A DNA stretch of 10,960 bases from Chloroflexota bacterium (GCA_016200725.1 JACQEE010000105.1:1-10960), one strand, 5' to 3'; numbered from the stretch's first letter, positions 1 to 6,878 are shown. Notes: a model not told the origin generated them from the sequence alone. A program made the numbers and translations.

Positions 1-370
1 ATGGCCCGCGCAGGTTGAGGCTGACCATGCGGTCGAAGTGCGCCGGCGTTACGTTCTCCGCGGGGATGTGGTACGACCCGCCGGCGTTGTTGACGAGGAT
101 GTCCAGGCGGCTGAACTCCTGCACCGTCCGCTCGACGAGGCGATCGACATCCGAGTCGACGTGGACATCCGTCTGCACGGCCAGCGCCCGGCGTCCGAGT
201 TGACGCACTTCTGCTGCCACCTTCTCGAGATTATCCAATCGACGACTCGCGACAACGACATCGGCGCCAAAGGTGGCGAGGACAAGAGCGGTCGCGCGGC
301 CGATGCCCGTGCCGCCGCCCGTGATCACAGCGACGCGTCCGGTCAGGGCGAAGGGTGGAGTCGGCGGCAT
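1..370 (-). CDS. SDR family oxidoreductase, 3' end cut by window edge
   Basis: NAD(P)-dependent short-chain dehydrogenase/reductase. The first 123 codons are present, from an ATG at 370, and the gene runs off the left edge. The Rossmann glycine motif TGGGTGIG lies at residues 17-24, NNAG at 94-97, and the conserved Asn of the catalytic tetrad appears in SLNL near 119. The Ser/Tyr/Lys residues lie outside the window. Ser-Arg-Arg (42-44) after the second strand suggests NADPH rather than NADH. The substrate cannot be read from this part; 2,4-dienoyl-CoA reductase-like and FabG-like enzymes both fit. The start is set by an AAGGGG ribosome site that overlaps the stop of the dienelactone hydrolase five bases upstream, so the two are almost certainly co-transcribed and perhaps coupled. 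Seen: motifs and spacing. Inferred: cofactor. Confidence 0.92.
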   Translation of the reverse strand, partial: MPPTPPFALTGRVAVITGGGTGIGRATALVLATFGADVVVASRRLDNLEKVAAEVRQLGRRALAVQTDVHVDSDVDRLVERTVQEFSRLDILVNNAGGSYHIPAENVTPAHFDRMVSLNLRGP

Positions 371-375
371 GGAAA

Positions 376-1416
376 TCACCCCTTGAGATACTGGTTGAAC
401 CAAGCGAGCGTCTCGCGCCAGGCGCCCTCGGCAGCCGTCGCATTGTAAGCGCCGCCAGTGTCGTTGAAGAAGGCATGGCCTGCGCCCGGGTAGGTGACGA
501 ACTTGTGCGCCTTGTTGTTCTGCGTGAGGGCAGAGTCGAGCGCGGGGACGCCTGGGTTGATGAAGTTGTCGTTGGCGCCGTAAAGACCGAGGACCGCCGC
601 GCGGATGTTGGGGACATCGCTGAGTGTCGGCGCGGGACCGTAGAAGGGCACAGCGGCCTTGATGTCCGGGTTCTTCGTGCAGAGTAGCCAGACCATGCCG
701 CCGCCGAAGCAGAAGCCCATCGCACCGACGCGGTCGGAGCGCACGAACGAGAGGCCCTGCAAGTAGCGCACGCCGCCGTTCATGTCGTCGGCGAGGCGCG
801 TCTGCGAGGCCTGGCCAAGGGTCGCGCTGGCTCGACCGGTGTCGGTGAAGGTCGCCGTGCCACCCTCGCGGGACAGGAGATCGAGGGAGAGCGCGACGTA
901 GCCCTCTTTCGCCAGCCGCCGAGCGATATCCTGGTAGTGCGGCGGCACGAGGCCGCGGTTCTCGTGAATCACGAGCACGGCTGGGTGGGGCGACGCGTCG
1001 CGAGGCCGAGCGAGGTAACCCATGAGCGTGATGTCGCCATTCTTGAACGTTACGTCGCCAGCCTGAATCGACGGGTCGTCTGGAGGGATGGTCACGCCGC
1101 GCGGGAGTGCCGTCGCGGTAATAGATGGAGCAGTCGTAGGGCCGGGCGCGGCCGTGGGGGCCGTCGTTGCAGTTGCGGAAGGGAGCGGAGCAGCGGTCGC
1201 GGTTGCAGCAACCGTCGCGGCGATTGTGCTGGTCGGCGCGGCACTCGGCGGCGGTGTGCTACTCGATGAGCAGCCGAGCGAGACGGCGAGCGTCATCGCG
1301 GTGACGGCGCTGCCGGTGCGCAGCGTGAAGCGCCGCAAGAGTTCTCGATAGGAGATCCTGCCCGACCTGTATTCGGCCGCCATCTCTTCAGCGATGTACT
1401 GTCCCATGTAGCCCAT
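376..1416 (-). CDS. Exported dienelactone hydrolase family protein
   Basis: Alpha/beta hydrolase of the dienelactone hydrolase family, 346 aa. The catalytic domain spans about residues 115-345. Cys236 in the GFCFGGG nucleophile elbow, Asp283 (GANDNF) and His314 (GAGHAFF) form the expected Cys-Asp-His triad; Glu152 (HENRGL) matches the family's assisting glutamate. The N-terminus is unusual: a charged stretch ending in an Arg-Arg pair (RRFTLR, 28-33), a hydrophobic segment (about 35-48), then Cys49 and a low-complexity Ser/Thr/Ala/Pro linker to about residue 104. This looks like a Tat-type or lipoprotein export signal with a spacer, though the residue at -3 of Cys49 is Ser, not the usual Leu. 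The enzyme probably acts outside the membrane; its substrate is unknown. A second in-frame ATG lies nine bases downstream of the chosen start. Operon with the SDR downstream. Confidence 0.93.
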   Translation of the reverse strand: MGYMGQYIAEEMAAEYRSGRISYRELLRRFTLRTGSAVTAMTLAVSLGCSSSSTPPPSAAPTSTIAATVAATATAAPLPSATATTAPTAAPGPTTAPSITATALPRGVTIPPDDPSIQAGDVTFKNGDITLMGYLARPRDASPHPAVLVIHENRGLVPPHYQDIARRLAKEGYVALSLDLLSREGGTATFTDTGRASATLGQASQTRLADDMNGGVRYLQGLSFVRSDRVGAMGFCFGGGMVWLLCTKNPDIKAAVPFYGPAPTLSDVPNIRAAVLGLYGANDNFINPGVPALDSALTQNNKAHKFVTYPGAGHAFFNDTGGAYNATAAEGAWRETLAWFNQYLKG

Positions 1417-1463
1417 AGTGCCCTTGGCCCTCCACGCAGTTTTGCGACTCGCTCATAATACGT

Positions 1464-1498
1464 CCCTCGCCCACACTTCGATTCGTGTACAGCGAGGG
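1464..1498 (+). promoter_or_regulatory. Inverted repeat in the SDR leader
   Basis: CCCTCGC (1464-1470) and GCGAGGG (1492-1498) are perfect 7-base inverted arms. Inside them ACAC (1473-1476) can pair with GTGT (1485-1488). The structure ends two bases before the AGGAGG ribosome site (1500-1505) of the plus-strand SDR and lies in the 94-base divergent gap between it and the dienelactone hydrolase. It could be an operator for both genes or a leader hairpin limiting ribosome access. No T-run follows, so it is not a terminator. Role inferred only. Confidence 0.4.
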
Positions 1499-1510
1499 CA
1501 GGAGGTACGA

Positions 1511-2257
1511 ATGCGACTACAGGGGAAGCGGGCCATCGTCACAGGTGGCGGCGCTGGCATCGGACGGGCTATCGCCGAGAGGTTCGTTCAGGACGGTGCT
1601 GCCGTTGCCATCGTGGACATCGACGGCGCGACGGCACAGGCTGCGGCCAAGGTGATCGCGGCAACGGGAGGTCGCGCGGTTGGCATCCAGGCTGATGTGG
1701 CCAAACTCGACGACTGCCGTCGTGCTGTCGAGACTACCGCGAAGGAGTTGGGCGGCATCGACATCCTGATCAACAACGCCGGCCTGCCGTCGAGCTACAG
1801 CGAGGGCACCAACCTTTCGCGCTGGGACCTCGGCATCGAGACGACGCTCTCGTCGGCCTATCGCATGAGCGAACTGGCGCTGCCGCACCTGCAGGCTGGC
1901 AGCGAGCCCGCCATCGTCCACGTCTGTTCCATCGCAGGGACGCTCATGAGCACCCCTGCGGCCTGGTACGCGGCGTCGAAGGCCGGCCTCACGGGCGTCG
2001 CGAAATCGCAGGCACGGACGTACGGCAAGCAGGGCATCCGCGTGAACTGCCTCTGCCTCGGCGTCATAGCGACGCAACGCACGAAGACGATCCGGGAGAG
2101 CCAGAAAGCGCTCGACGTACACAACGCGCGCTCATGCCTTGGCCGCGTCGGTCGACCTGAAGAGGCTGCATCTGCCGCGCTCTTCCTCGTGTCGGCGGAC
2201 GCCTCATACGTGACCGGTACGGTGCTCGTCGCAGATGGCGGCTTCAGTATCGGATAG
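1511..2257 (+). CDS. SDR family NAD-dependent oxidoreductase
   Basis: Classical short-chain dehydrogenase/reductase, 248 aa, a normal family length. TGGGAGIG lies at residues 11-18, NNAG at 88-91, the catalytic Ser at 140, and Tyr153/Lys157 in YAASK. Asp36 at the end of the second strand points to NAD(H). The C-terminus has the usual PEEAA...FLVS and TG..L.ADGG segments. The Asn normally found in helix 4 (VNL in FabG-like members) appears to be Thr112 here by my alignment, so one tetrad member may be replaced. The ATG at 1511 is preferred over an in-frame ATG at 1418 because AGGAGG lies five bases before it and the Rossmann fold starts at once. It stands alone on the plus strand, divergent from the dienelactone hydrolase. 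Substrate unknown. Confidence 0.93.
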   Translation: MRLQGKRAIVTGGGAGIGRAIAERFVQDGAAVAIVDIDGATAQAAAKVIAATGGRAVGIQADVAKLDDCRRAVETTAKELGGIDILINNAGLPSSYSEGTNLSRWDLGIETTLSSAYRMSELALPHLQAGSEPAIVHVCSIAGTLMSTPAAWYAASKAGLTGVAKSQARTYGKQGIRVNCLCLGVIATQRTKTIRESQKALDVHNARSCLGRVGRPEEAASAALFLVSADASYVTGTVLVADGGFSIG

Positions 2258-2274
2258 GCACTCCCTCGCTGCCA

Positions 2275-2304
2275 TTGACCCCTCGTTCGAGCGCCTGTTA
2301 CGGT
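2275..2304 (+). promoter_or_regulatory. Candidate promoter of the yyaL-type gene
   Basis: TTGACC at 2275-2280 resembles a -35 box. After 18 bases comes TACGGT (2299-2304), preceded by TG plus one base as in extended -10 promoters. Transcription would begin about 20 bases before the yyaL start codon. It lies in the only gap (2258-2332) between the SDR and yyaL. Read by eye; in GC-rich DNA such matches can be chance. Confidence 0.33.
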
Positions 2305-2332
2305 AGGTTTACGAGCCGCAGAAAGGTTTCCC

Positions 2333-4381
2333 ATGCCCAACCACCTCGCCAACGAGACCAGCCCCTACCTCCTCCAGCACAAGGACAACCCCGTCGATTG
2401 GTACGCGTGGGGCCCGGAGGCGCTCGCCAAGGCGCAGGCCAACGACATGCCGATCATGCTCAGCATCGGCTACTCCGCCTGCCACTGGTGCCACGTCATG
2501 GAGCACGAGTCCTTCGAGGACCCGCAGACCGCCGAGATCATGAACGCGCTCTTCGTGAACATCAAGGTCGACCGCGAGGAGCGACCCGACCTCGATAGCA
2601 TCTACATGCAGGCGGTGCAGTCGCTGACCGGCCACGGCGGCTGGCCGATGACCGTCTTCCTCACGCCGGACGGCAAGCCCTTCTATGGCGGCACCTACTT
2701 CCCCAACGAGCCGCGCCACGGCATGCCGTCGTTCACCGAAGTGCTCAAGTCCGTCGCCGATGCCTACCACAACCGTCGCGGCGAGGTGCTCCAGGGGGCG
2801 GGGCAGTTGGCGCAGCAATTGCAAGTCGGCGTCGCGAGGCAGGCCAGTGGCGAGATGCTCAGCGGCGCGGTGCTCCAGCAGGCCGCTCAGCGCCTGGCGA
2901 GCAACTTCGATTGGGACAACGGCGGCTTCGGCACCGCGCCCAAGTTTCCGCAGGCGATGAGCCTCGAGTTCCTCATGCGCTCGCATAAGCGGCAGGGCGA
3001 CGCGCGCCTCCTTCAGATGGTCGAGCACACGCTGACGCACATGGCGCGGGGCGGTATCTATGACCACCTCGGCGGCGGCTTCCACCGCTACTCCGTCGAC
3101 GCGCATTGGCTCGTGCCGCACTTCGAGAAGATGCTGTACGACAACGCGCTGCTCGCGGGCGTCTACCTGCACGGCTGGCAACTCACCGGCAACGCCTTCT
3201 ACCGCCGCGTCTGTGAGGAGACCTGCGATTTCGTCCTTCGCGACATGCGCGACCGTCGCGGCGGCTTCTACTCCACCCTTGACGCCGACAGCGAAGGCGA
3301 AGAGGGCAAGTTCTACGTCTGGATGCCAGCGGAGGTCGAAGCGCTGCTCGGCAAGGACGACGCGCGTCTCTTCAACGCCTATTACGACGTGACCGCGAAG
3401 GGCAACTTCGAGGGCCACAACATCCTCAATGTGCCTGTCGAGATGGCCGAGGTTGTGCGGCAACAGGGCGTCGACGAGTCGCGATTGCGAGACGCCGTCG
3501 AGCGTAGTAAACGCATCCTGTGGCAGGCACGGGAGCGACGTGTGCACCCAGGCCGCGACGAAAAGGTGCTCACCGCGTGGAACGGCATGATGCTCAAGAG
3601 CCTCGCCGAGGCCGCCGCAGCATTCGGACGCAAGGACTACCTCGACGCCGCCGTGGCCAATGGCAACTTCTTGTTCTCAAGTCTGCGCAAAGACGGCCGC
3701 GTGCTGCGCACTTGGAAGGATGGCCAGGCGAAACTGCTCGGCTACCTCGAGGACTACGCCAACCTCATCGATGGCCTCATCGCGCTGCACGCCGCCACCT
3801 TCGACCGCCGCTGGCTCGACGAAGCACGCGGCCTGGCCGACGACATGGTGCGCCTCTTCCGCGACGCGTCGACGGGACTCTTCTACGACACCGGCAGCGA
3901 CCATGAGCAACTGGTGGTGCGACCGCGTGACATCTTCGACAACGCTACGCCCAGCGGAGGCGCCGTCGCCGCCGACGTGCTGCTGCGCCTCGGCGTCCTG
4001 CTTGGCGACCAGCGCTACCAGCCGATCGCCGCCGAATCGTTGCGCTGCGTCGCCCCGTTCATGACCAACTACCCCAACGGCTTCGCCCACTGGCTCGGCG
4101 CGCTCGATTTTTACCTGTCGAAGCCGCTCGAAATCGCCATCGCAGGCGCGCCTACCGATTCGGCGACACGCTCGCTCGCCGAGGTGGTCTTCAAGCGCTA
4201 CCTGCCAAACAAGGTAGTCGCCGGCTGGAACCCCTCGAGTGGCTCAAGCGGCTCGAAAGGCATCCCGCTGCTCGAAGGCCGCACACTCATCGATGGCAAA
4301 CCCGCCGCCTACGTCTGCGAGAACTACGCCTGCCAACTGCCAGCGACGACGGCGGAGGAGTTGGGAAGGCAGCTAGGGTGA
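2333..4381 (+). CDS. yyaL: YyaL/SPATA20-type thioredoxin-domain protein (DUF255)
   Basis: Full-length (682 aa) member of the family found from bacteria (YyaL) to mammals (SPATA20). An N-terminal thioredoxin-like domain covers about residues 1-160 and carries the family hallmarks: [10 protein letters not shown] at 7-16, NPVDWY from residue 19, and the Cys-His-Trp-Cys active-site motif at 50-53 followed by [19 protein letters not shown] follows near residue 103. The rest is an alpha/alpha-barrel, glycoside-hydrolase-like region with [10 protein letters not shown] and the WNGMM segment typical of the family. The biochemical role is not established; a redox or chaperone-like function is usually supposed. 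An AGAAAGG ribosome site precedes the ATG. No frameshift or missing motif is visible. It converges on the low-GC operon, with 19 bases between the two stop codons if that operon's effector is read in the restored frame. Confidence 0.95.
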   Translation: MPNHLANETSPYLLQHKDNPVDWYAWGPEALAKAQANDMPIMLSIGYSACHWCHVMEHESFEDPQTAEIMNALFVNIKVDREERPDLDSIYMQAVQSLTGHGGWPMTVFLTPDGKPFYGGTYFPNEPRHGMPSFTEVLKSVADAYHNRRGEVLQGAGQLAQQLQVGVARQASGEMLSGAVLQQAAQRLASNFDWDNGGFGTAPKFPQAMSLEFLMRSHKRQGDARLLQMVEHTLTHMARGGIYDHLGGGFHRYSVDAHWLVPHFEKMLYDNALLAGVYLHGWQLTGNAFYRRVCEETCDFVLRDMRDRRGGFYSTLDADSEGEEGKFYVWMPAEVEALLGKDDARLFNAYYDVTAKGNFEGHNILNVPVEMAEVVRQQGVDESRLRDAVERSKRILWQARERRVHPGRDEKVLTAWNGMMLKSLAEAAAAFGRKDYLDAAVANGNFLFSSLRKDGRVLRTWKDGQAKLLGYLEDYANLIDGLIALHAATFDRRWLDEARGLADDMVRLFRDASTGLFYDTGSDHEQLVVRPRDIFDNATPSGGAVAADVLLRLGVLLGDQRYQPIAAESLRCVAPFMTNYPNGFAHWLGALDFYLSKPLEIAIAGAPTDSATRSLAEVVFKRYLPNKVVAGWNPSSGSSGSKGIPLLEGRTLIDGKPAAYVCENYACQLPATTAEELGRQLG

Positions 4382-4400
4382 GGGGGCGAGGATAAGTAGA

Positions 4401-5305
4401 CTAAGAGCCAGTTTTTGTTGCATCAAACTCGGACCGATAGGCCTGAACAAGCCGATTTAGATCATTCCCATCAATGACGCAACAGTAGACTCTGACACTC
4501 GAAAGGGCACGGCCTGTCGCATAGGCACGCAGTTGCTCGTGGACCGACTGCTCAACCTTGCTGTGGTAGACAACGAAAACATTACTGCGTCGCTGCCCAC
4601 GAGCCTGCCAATCTGATCGCCGTTCTTCCCCATCTTCTTCGGAGTGAGAGGCCCCTGCGTGGCTCGCCCCTTCAGTGCAAATGCTGCTTTCCGGCGAGAA
4701 CCACGGAATCGCAGCCTGTTGGTATATAGGTCGTTCTTCTCTCCGCCCCAGTCAGGAAAGTCGTGGCTTTCCCCGATTACGCGCTTTAAGAACTCCTTGA
4801 TCCGGCTCTCGAGGACATTGGCCAAGGATAAGGTGGATGTCGGAGCCGAAATACCTTTGACTTTGGCAAAAGCCTCAATGTCATCAACAGTCACATCTTG
4901 TGGCTGAGGGGATTTCCCCAATGAGATCTTAATGCTCGTTGCTCCCGAGAGTCTCGGTTCCTGCTTTGTCGGGTACTTACTCTTCTTATCGGGATGATCG
5001 ACAAGATCCAGGACTTTTTTCTTGTAATGGGAGTACGTATCGTACTTCTTATATGCGACCCGACCGTTAGGATCCTTCACCTGCTCAACTAGATCCGTAG
5101 CCGAAAGTTTCTTACCTTCTTGGAGCACGCGGACTGGCGACAAGCCTGTCGCTTTTCTAAGATCGTCGACAGACTTGACTTGTTTCTTGCCACGGTAAAC
5201 GGCCTCGAACACTTTGCGACGGTCTTTTGACCGGCCGATGCTTTTGGCAGCATGAAGAATGTTCTCGTTCTGGTTTGCCCGTAAGTCGGTGACCTTATAT
5301 GTCAT
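4401..5305 (-). CDS. Winged-helix protein with possible nuclease domain, broken by a frameshift
   Basis: Last gene of the small-HTH operon; I know no characterised function. From ATG 5305, residues about 26-87 look like a winged-helix DNA-binding domain, very basic, followed by a Lys-rich linker. Residues 170-243 hold a motif-rich block: WGGEKND (186-192), a strand ending AFALKG (Lys212), then LTPKKMGKNGDQI (220-232). Acidic residues before a strand ending in x-x-Lys suit a PD-(D/E)xK-like nuclease, but this is a guess. The frame breaks at a run of four A (4576-4579, T on the coding strand): the uninterrupted frame gives 50 atypical residues and stops at 4457, while the -1 frame gives FVVYHSKVEQSV...CCVIDGNDLNRL to a TAG at 4401, restoring a 301-aa protein. 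A TTG at 5314 is an alternative start; ATG 5305 gives a more natural N-terminus. Confidence 0.75.
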
Positions 5306-5310
5306 GAGTA

Positions 5311-5505
5311 TCAATCGAGGGGTTTGATCCGAACCTCGACCTCTCGACTAATGCCTTTAAGCATTTGGTTCACTACGTTCATGCTCAGGCCAAGACGTGC
5401 TCTGATCTCTGACTGAGAGAGCCCAGCGCGCCACAATTCAATGGCGACTAACTGCTGCAACAATGCGACTGTTTCGTCAGTGTTTAGGGCGGATCCTTTT
5501 GGCAT
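5311..5505 (-). CDS. Small helix-turn-helix protein (fourth in array)
   Basis: 64-aa protein, almost entirely one compact HTH domain: a leading amphipathic helix (about 10-26), then an HTH at about 29-49 (GLSQSEIRARLGLSMNVVNQM) and a short basic tail. It matches the pattern of its two upstream neighbours, with Leu-rich helix, Gly, (S)Q-x-EI and LG(V/L)S, so it is probably a more distant paralogue. Likely a DNA-binding or adaptor subunit. AGGAGA lies upstream of the ATG at good spacing. Its stop codon is five bases before the ATG of the winged-helix effector, so the two are closely linked in translation. No specific family is recognised. Confidence 0.78.
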   Translation of the reverse strand: MPKGSALNTDETVALLQQLVAIELWRAGLSQSEIRARLGLSMNVVNQMLKGISREVEVRIKPLD

Positions 5506-5532
5506 GTGCGGTTTCTCCTGAGACGGGGGCTT

Positions 5533-5736
5533 TTAGTCTCTGGATGCGTATTGTTGGATTTGCCGCGCTGGCAGCATCCGACTAATGACACTGCTATGGA
5601 CTCCCAGGGCTGTCGCAATGTGTCCACTTTGCACACCAGAACTTAATAACTGAAGAATCGCAAGGCGTTTAAGATCTTCGAGCTGAGCAATGATCCGATC
5701 GGAGTCGGAAGTTCCTGATGCTTTTCTCTTTGCCAT
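5533..5736 (-). CDS. Small helix-turn-helix protein (third in array)
   Basis: 67-aa protein with a basic N-terminus (KRK at 3-5), an amphipathic helix (about 14-31), and an HTH at about 35-54 (SGHIATALGVHSSVISRM). It is clearly related to the 67-aa protein encoded just upstream: about 23 of 42 core positions are identical by my alignment, including LED-KRL, ALGV and ISRM-P. That points to duplication within the operon followed by change in the recognition helix (HSSV against SQPS), as expected if the copies bind different sites. AAGGAGG precedes the ATG. Function unknown; a small DNA-binding regulator or subunit is inferred. Confidence 0.78.
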   Translation of the reverse strand: MAKRKASGTSDSDRIIAQLEDLKRLAILQLLSSGVQSGHIATALGVHSSVISRMLPARQIQQYASRD

Positions 5737-5769
5737 TCCTTAGCCTCCTTCTTCTAACGGGTTGAATCG

Positions 5770-5790
5770 GCGCGCCTTACCTAGGCGCGC
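5770..5790 (-). other. GC-rich stem-loop over a stop codon in the HTH operon
   Basis: GCGCGCC (5770-5776) and GGCGCGC (5784-5790) form a perfect 7-pair stem with a 7-base loop that contains the stop codon of the second HTH gene. No T-run follows on the minus strand, so it is not a classical intrinsic terminator. It may protect or attenuate the transcript between the first two HTH genes and the rest of the operon; the 40-base gap after it is the largest in the operon. Confidence 0.45.
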
Positions 5791-5980
5791 TGCCCCTCGT
5801 CGTCTTTCCAATCTTCCCTGGGAACATCCGGCTTATTGAGGGTTGGCTTACCCCAAGTGCCTTCGCGATCTCTGCCTGCGAGGCACCCTCTCGCAGAAGC
5901 GTGAGGATGAGTAGTCGTTTGATATCCTCCAGTTCTTGGAGGATACCGCTTTCTTCAGAGGCGTCCTCTGTGGTTGCCAT
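5777..5980 (-). CDS. Small helix-turn-helix protein (second in array)
   Basis: 67-aa protein: acidic start, an amphipathic helix (about 12-30, ELEDIKRLLILTLL), then a textbook HTH at about 33-53 (ASQAEIAKALGVSQPSISRMF) and a basic Arg/Lys tail. The HTH pattern is that of small resolvase-, sigma-region-4- and Xre-like DNA-binding domains; there is no catalytic or ligand domain. The ATG at 5980 is preferred over a GTG at 5989 because GGAAGGAG, lying in the end of the gene upstream, is eight bases before it. Only five bases separate it from that gene. Close paralogue of the next gene downstream. Confidence 0.78.
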   Translation of the reverse strand: MATTEDASEESGILQELEDIKRLLILTLLREGASQAEIAKALGVSQPSISRMFPGKIGKTTRGSAPR

Positions 5981-5985
5981 ACCGA

Positions 5986-6246
5986 TCACTCCTTCCCTGC
6001 TCTGGAACGGACTCCAGATTGCTTCCGCCTTGCCCGTCTCTTGGCTTCCGCCAAGCGCACACTTACGGTGTTTGGCGTGGTGTTACAAACACAGGCGATT
6101 TCCGTAGGTGATAACCCCAAAGAGCTGAGGGTGACAGCTTTGTCGGCGAGACTTTCATGCTCGGCAGCGACTAAGTATGCGAGAAGTCGGGCAATCAAAT
6201 CTAATTTTTGTTCTGTTTGGTCAGGTACGGATTCTTCCTTAGCCAC
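5986..6246 (-). CDS. Small sigma-region-4-like HTH protein (first in array)
   Basis: 86-aa protein heading the operon. A leading helix (about 12-28, QKLDLIARLLAYLVAAE) is followed by a second helix and an HTH at about 46-66 (SPTEIACVCNTTPNTVSVRLAEAKRR), then an Arg/Lys-rich tail. The pattern SLGLSPTEIA...TPNTVSVRLAEAKRR is like the DNA-binding region 4 of sigma-70 factors, but there is no region 2, so it is not a sigma factor by itself. It differs from the three smaller HTH proteins downstream. The GTG at 6246 is chosen because GGAGGG lies just upstream (6256-6251); a GTG at 6258 has no ribosome site. Exact start uncertain. Confidence 0.72.
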   Translation of the reverse strand: MAKEESVPDQTEQKLDLIARLLAYLVAAEHESLADKAVTLSSLGLSPTEIACVCNTTPNTVSVRLAEAKRRARRKQSGVRSRAGKE

Positions 6247-6258
6247 CAGGCCCTCCAC

Positions 6259-6346
6259 TACGTAATTCAGACCAGGTTACATCCTTCCAAACATAATAGC
6301 CAAGTCGGTATTGTCAGGACACAAGGGAGGAGTGCACCATCTCCCA
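6259..6346 (-). promoter_or_regulatory. Leader region likely to hold the HTH operon promoter
   Basis: This 88-base AT-richer gap separates the HTH operon from the queA-like fragment and is the only sizeable gap upstream of the operon. On the minus strand TATTAT (6298-6293) could be a -10 box about 46 bases before the chosen GTG; I see no convincing -35 box at the right distance. Activator-dependent or autoregulated transcription is possible. Weak evidence. Confidence 0.25.
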
Positions 6347-6512
6347 CTACACAATCACCATCGCGTCCCCGAAACTGTAGAACCGGTACCGCTCGCGCAC
6401 CGCCTCCGCGTACGCCCTATCGATCAGTTGTTTGCTCGCGAAGGCGCTGACCAGCATGAGCAGCGTCGAACGAGGCAGGTGAAAGTTGGTGATGAGCATA
6501 TCGATGGCGCGG
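6347..6512 (-). pseudogene. Truncated copy of the queA 3' end
   Basis: The minus strand encodes the last 53 residues of a QueA protein (from [15 protein letters not shown] to GDAMVIV) plus a TAG stop, with no start codon or upstream part of the gene. It differs from the C-terminus of the intact queA in this window at five of 53 residues. At DNA level I count about 29 mismatches over 166 aligned bases without a gap, mostly at third positions. So it is a genuine QueA end from a related but different lineage, or an old duplicate, not a recent copy. It lies directly downstream of the toxin gene and cannot encode a working enzyme. Confidence 0.88.
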
Positions 6513-6527
6513 CAGACATTGACTCTG

Positions 6528-6878
6528 TCACGCCTCACCTTGGGTGATGAGGGCGGTCGCCAGTGCCAGCACCTGGCCGACTGCCGAATCCGGAAGTCGG
6601 CCCGCGAACTCTGCATTTCGCACACGCCAGTCGAGGCTGCGTACCTGGTCTGCGAGCACCACGCCTTCAAGGCCAATGTCGGGTGGAACTGGCACTTCGA
6701 ATGGGTAACCCTTGACGTGGCTTGTGATCGGACAGAACAGCGCCAACCCGACCGTGCCGTTGTACGCCGACGGAGAAAGCACAAGAGCGGGCCGACGACC
6801 AGCCTGCTCATGCCCGGCCTGGGGACTAAACGACAGCCAGACCAGATCTCCGCGTCGTGGAACGTAGCGACGCGGCAT
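6528..6878 (-). CDS. mazF: MazF/PemK-family toxin (endoribonuclease)
   Basis: 116-aa protein of the MazF/PemK/ChpB toxin family, which cleave mRNA at short sequences and are held inactive by their antitoxin. Visible marks: N-terminal [20 protein letters not shown] (about 9-28) with the conserved Gly-Asp, RRPALVLSP (29-37), the central CPITS strand, and the C-terminal DQVRSLDW segment. Length is normal. The ATG at 6878 shares its A with the TGA of the antitoxin gene (TGATG), so translation is coupled; GAGGTG lies five bases before it. A GTG at 6884 is an alternative start. No frameshift is seen, so it is likely functional. It lies between the two queA 3'-end copies. The cleavage target cannot be read from sequence. 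Confidence 0.93.
   Translation of the reverse strand: MPRRYVPRRGDLVWLSFSPQAGHEQAGRRPALVLSPSAYNGTVGLALFCPITSHVKGYPFEVPVPPDIGLEGVVLADQVRSLDWRVRNAEFAGRLPDSAVGQVLALATALITQGEA

Noticed and set aside
2309..3547. Long minus-strand frame of 412 codons opposite the yyaL-type gene
   Set aside because: It is antisense to a gene with clear family motifs; its His/Val/Glu-rich composition is typical of shadow frames in GC-rich DNA.
4576..4579. Programmed -1 frameshifting in the effector gene
   Set aside because: The site reads ATG TTT TCG with no heptameric slippery sequence and I see no strong downstream stem-loop or pseudoknot; an indel or sequencing error is simpler.
5770..5790. Intrinsic terminator after the second HTH gene
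   Set aside because: The stem is strong but no run of T follows, and the downstream genes have tight spacing and good ribosome sites.
5311..6246. CRISPR or tandem-repeat array suggested by the row of similar small genes
   Set aside because: Similarity is at protein level between paralogues; there are no regularly spaced identical DNA repeats.
5986..6246. True sigma factor
   Set aside because: Only a region-4-like HTH is present in 86 residues; no region 2 for -10 recognition or core polymerase binding.
6513..6811. Upstream part of the minus-strand frame that continues into the queA fragment (154 codons in all)
   Set aside because: Only the last 53 codons resemble QueA. The upstream part is the toxin gene read in the wrong frame, so a fusion protein is not likely.
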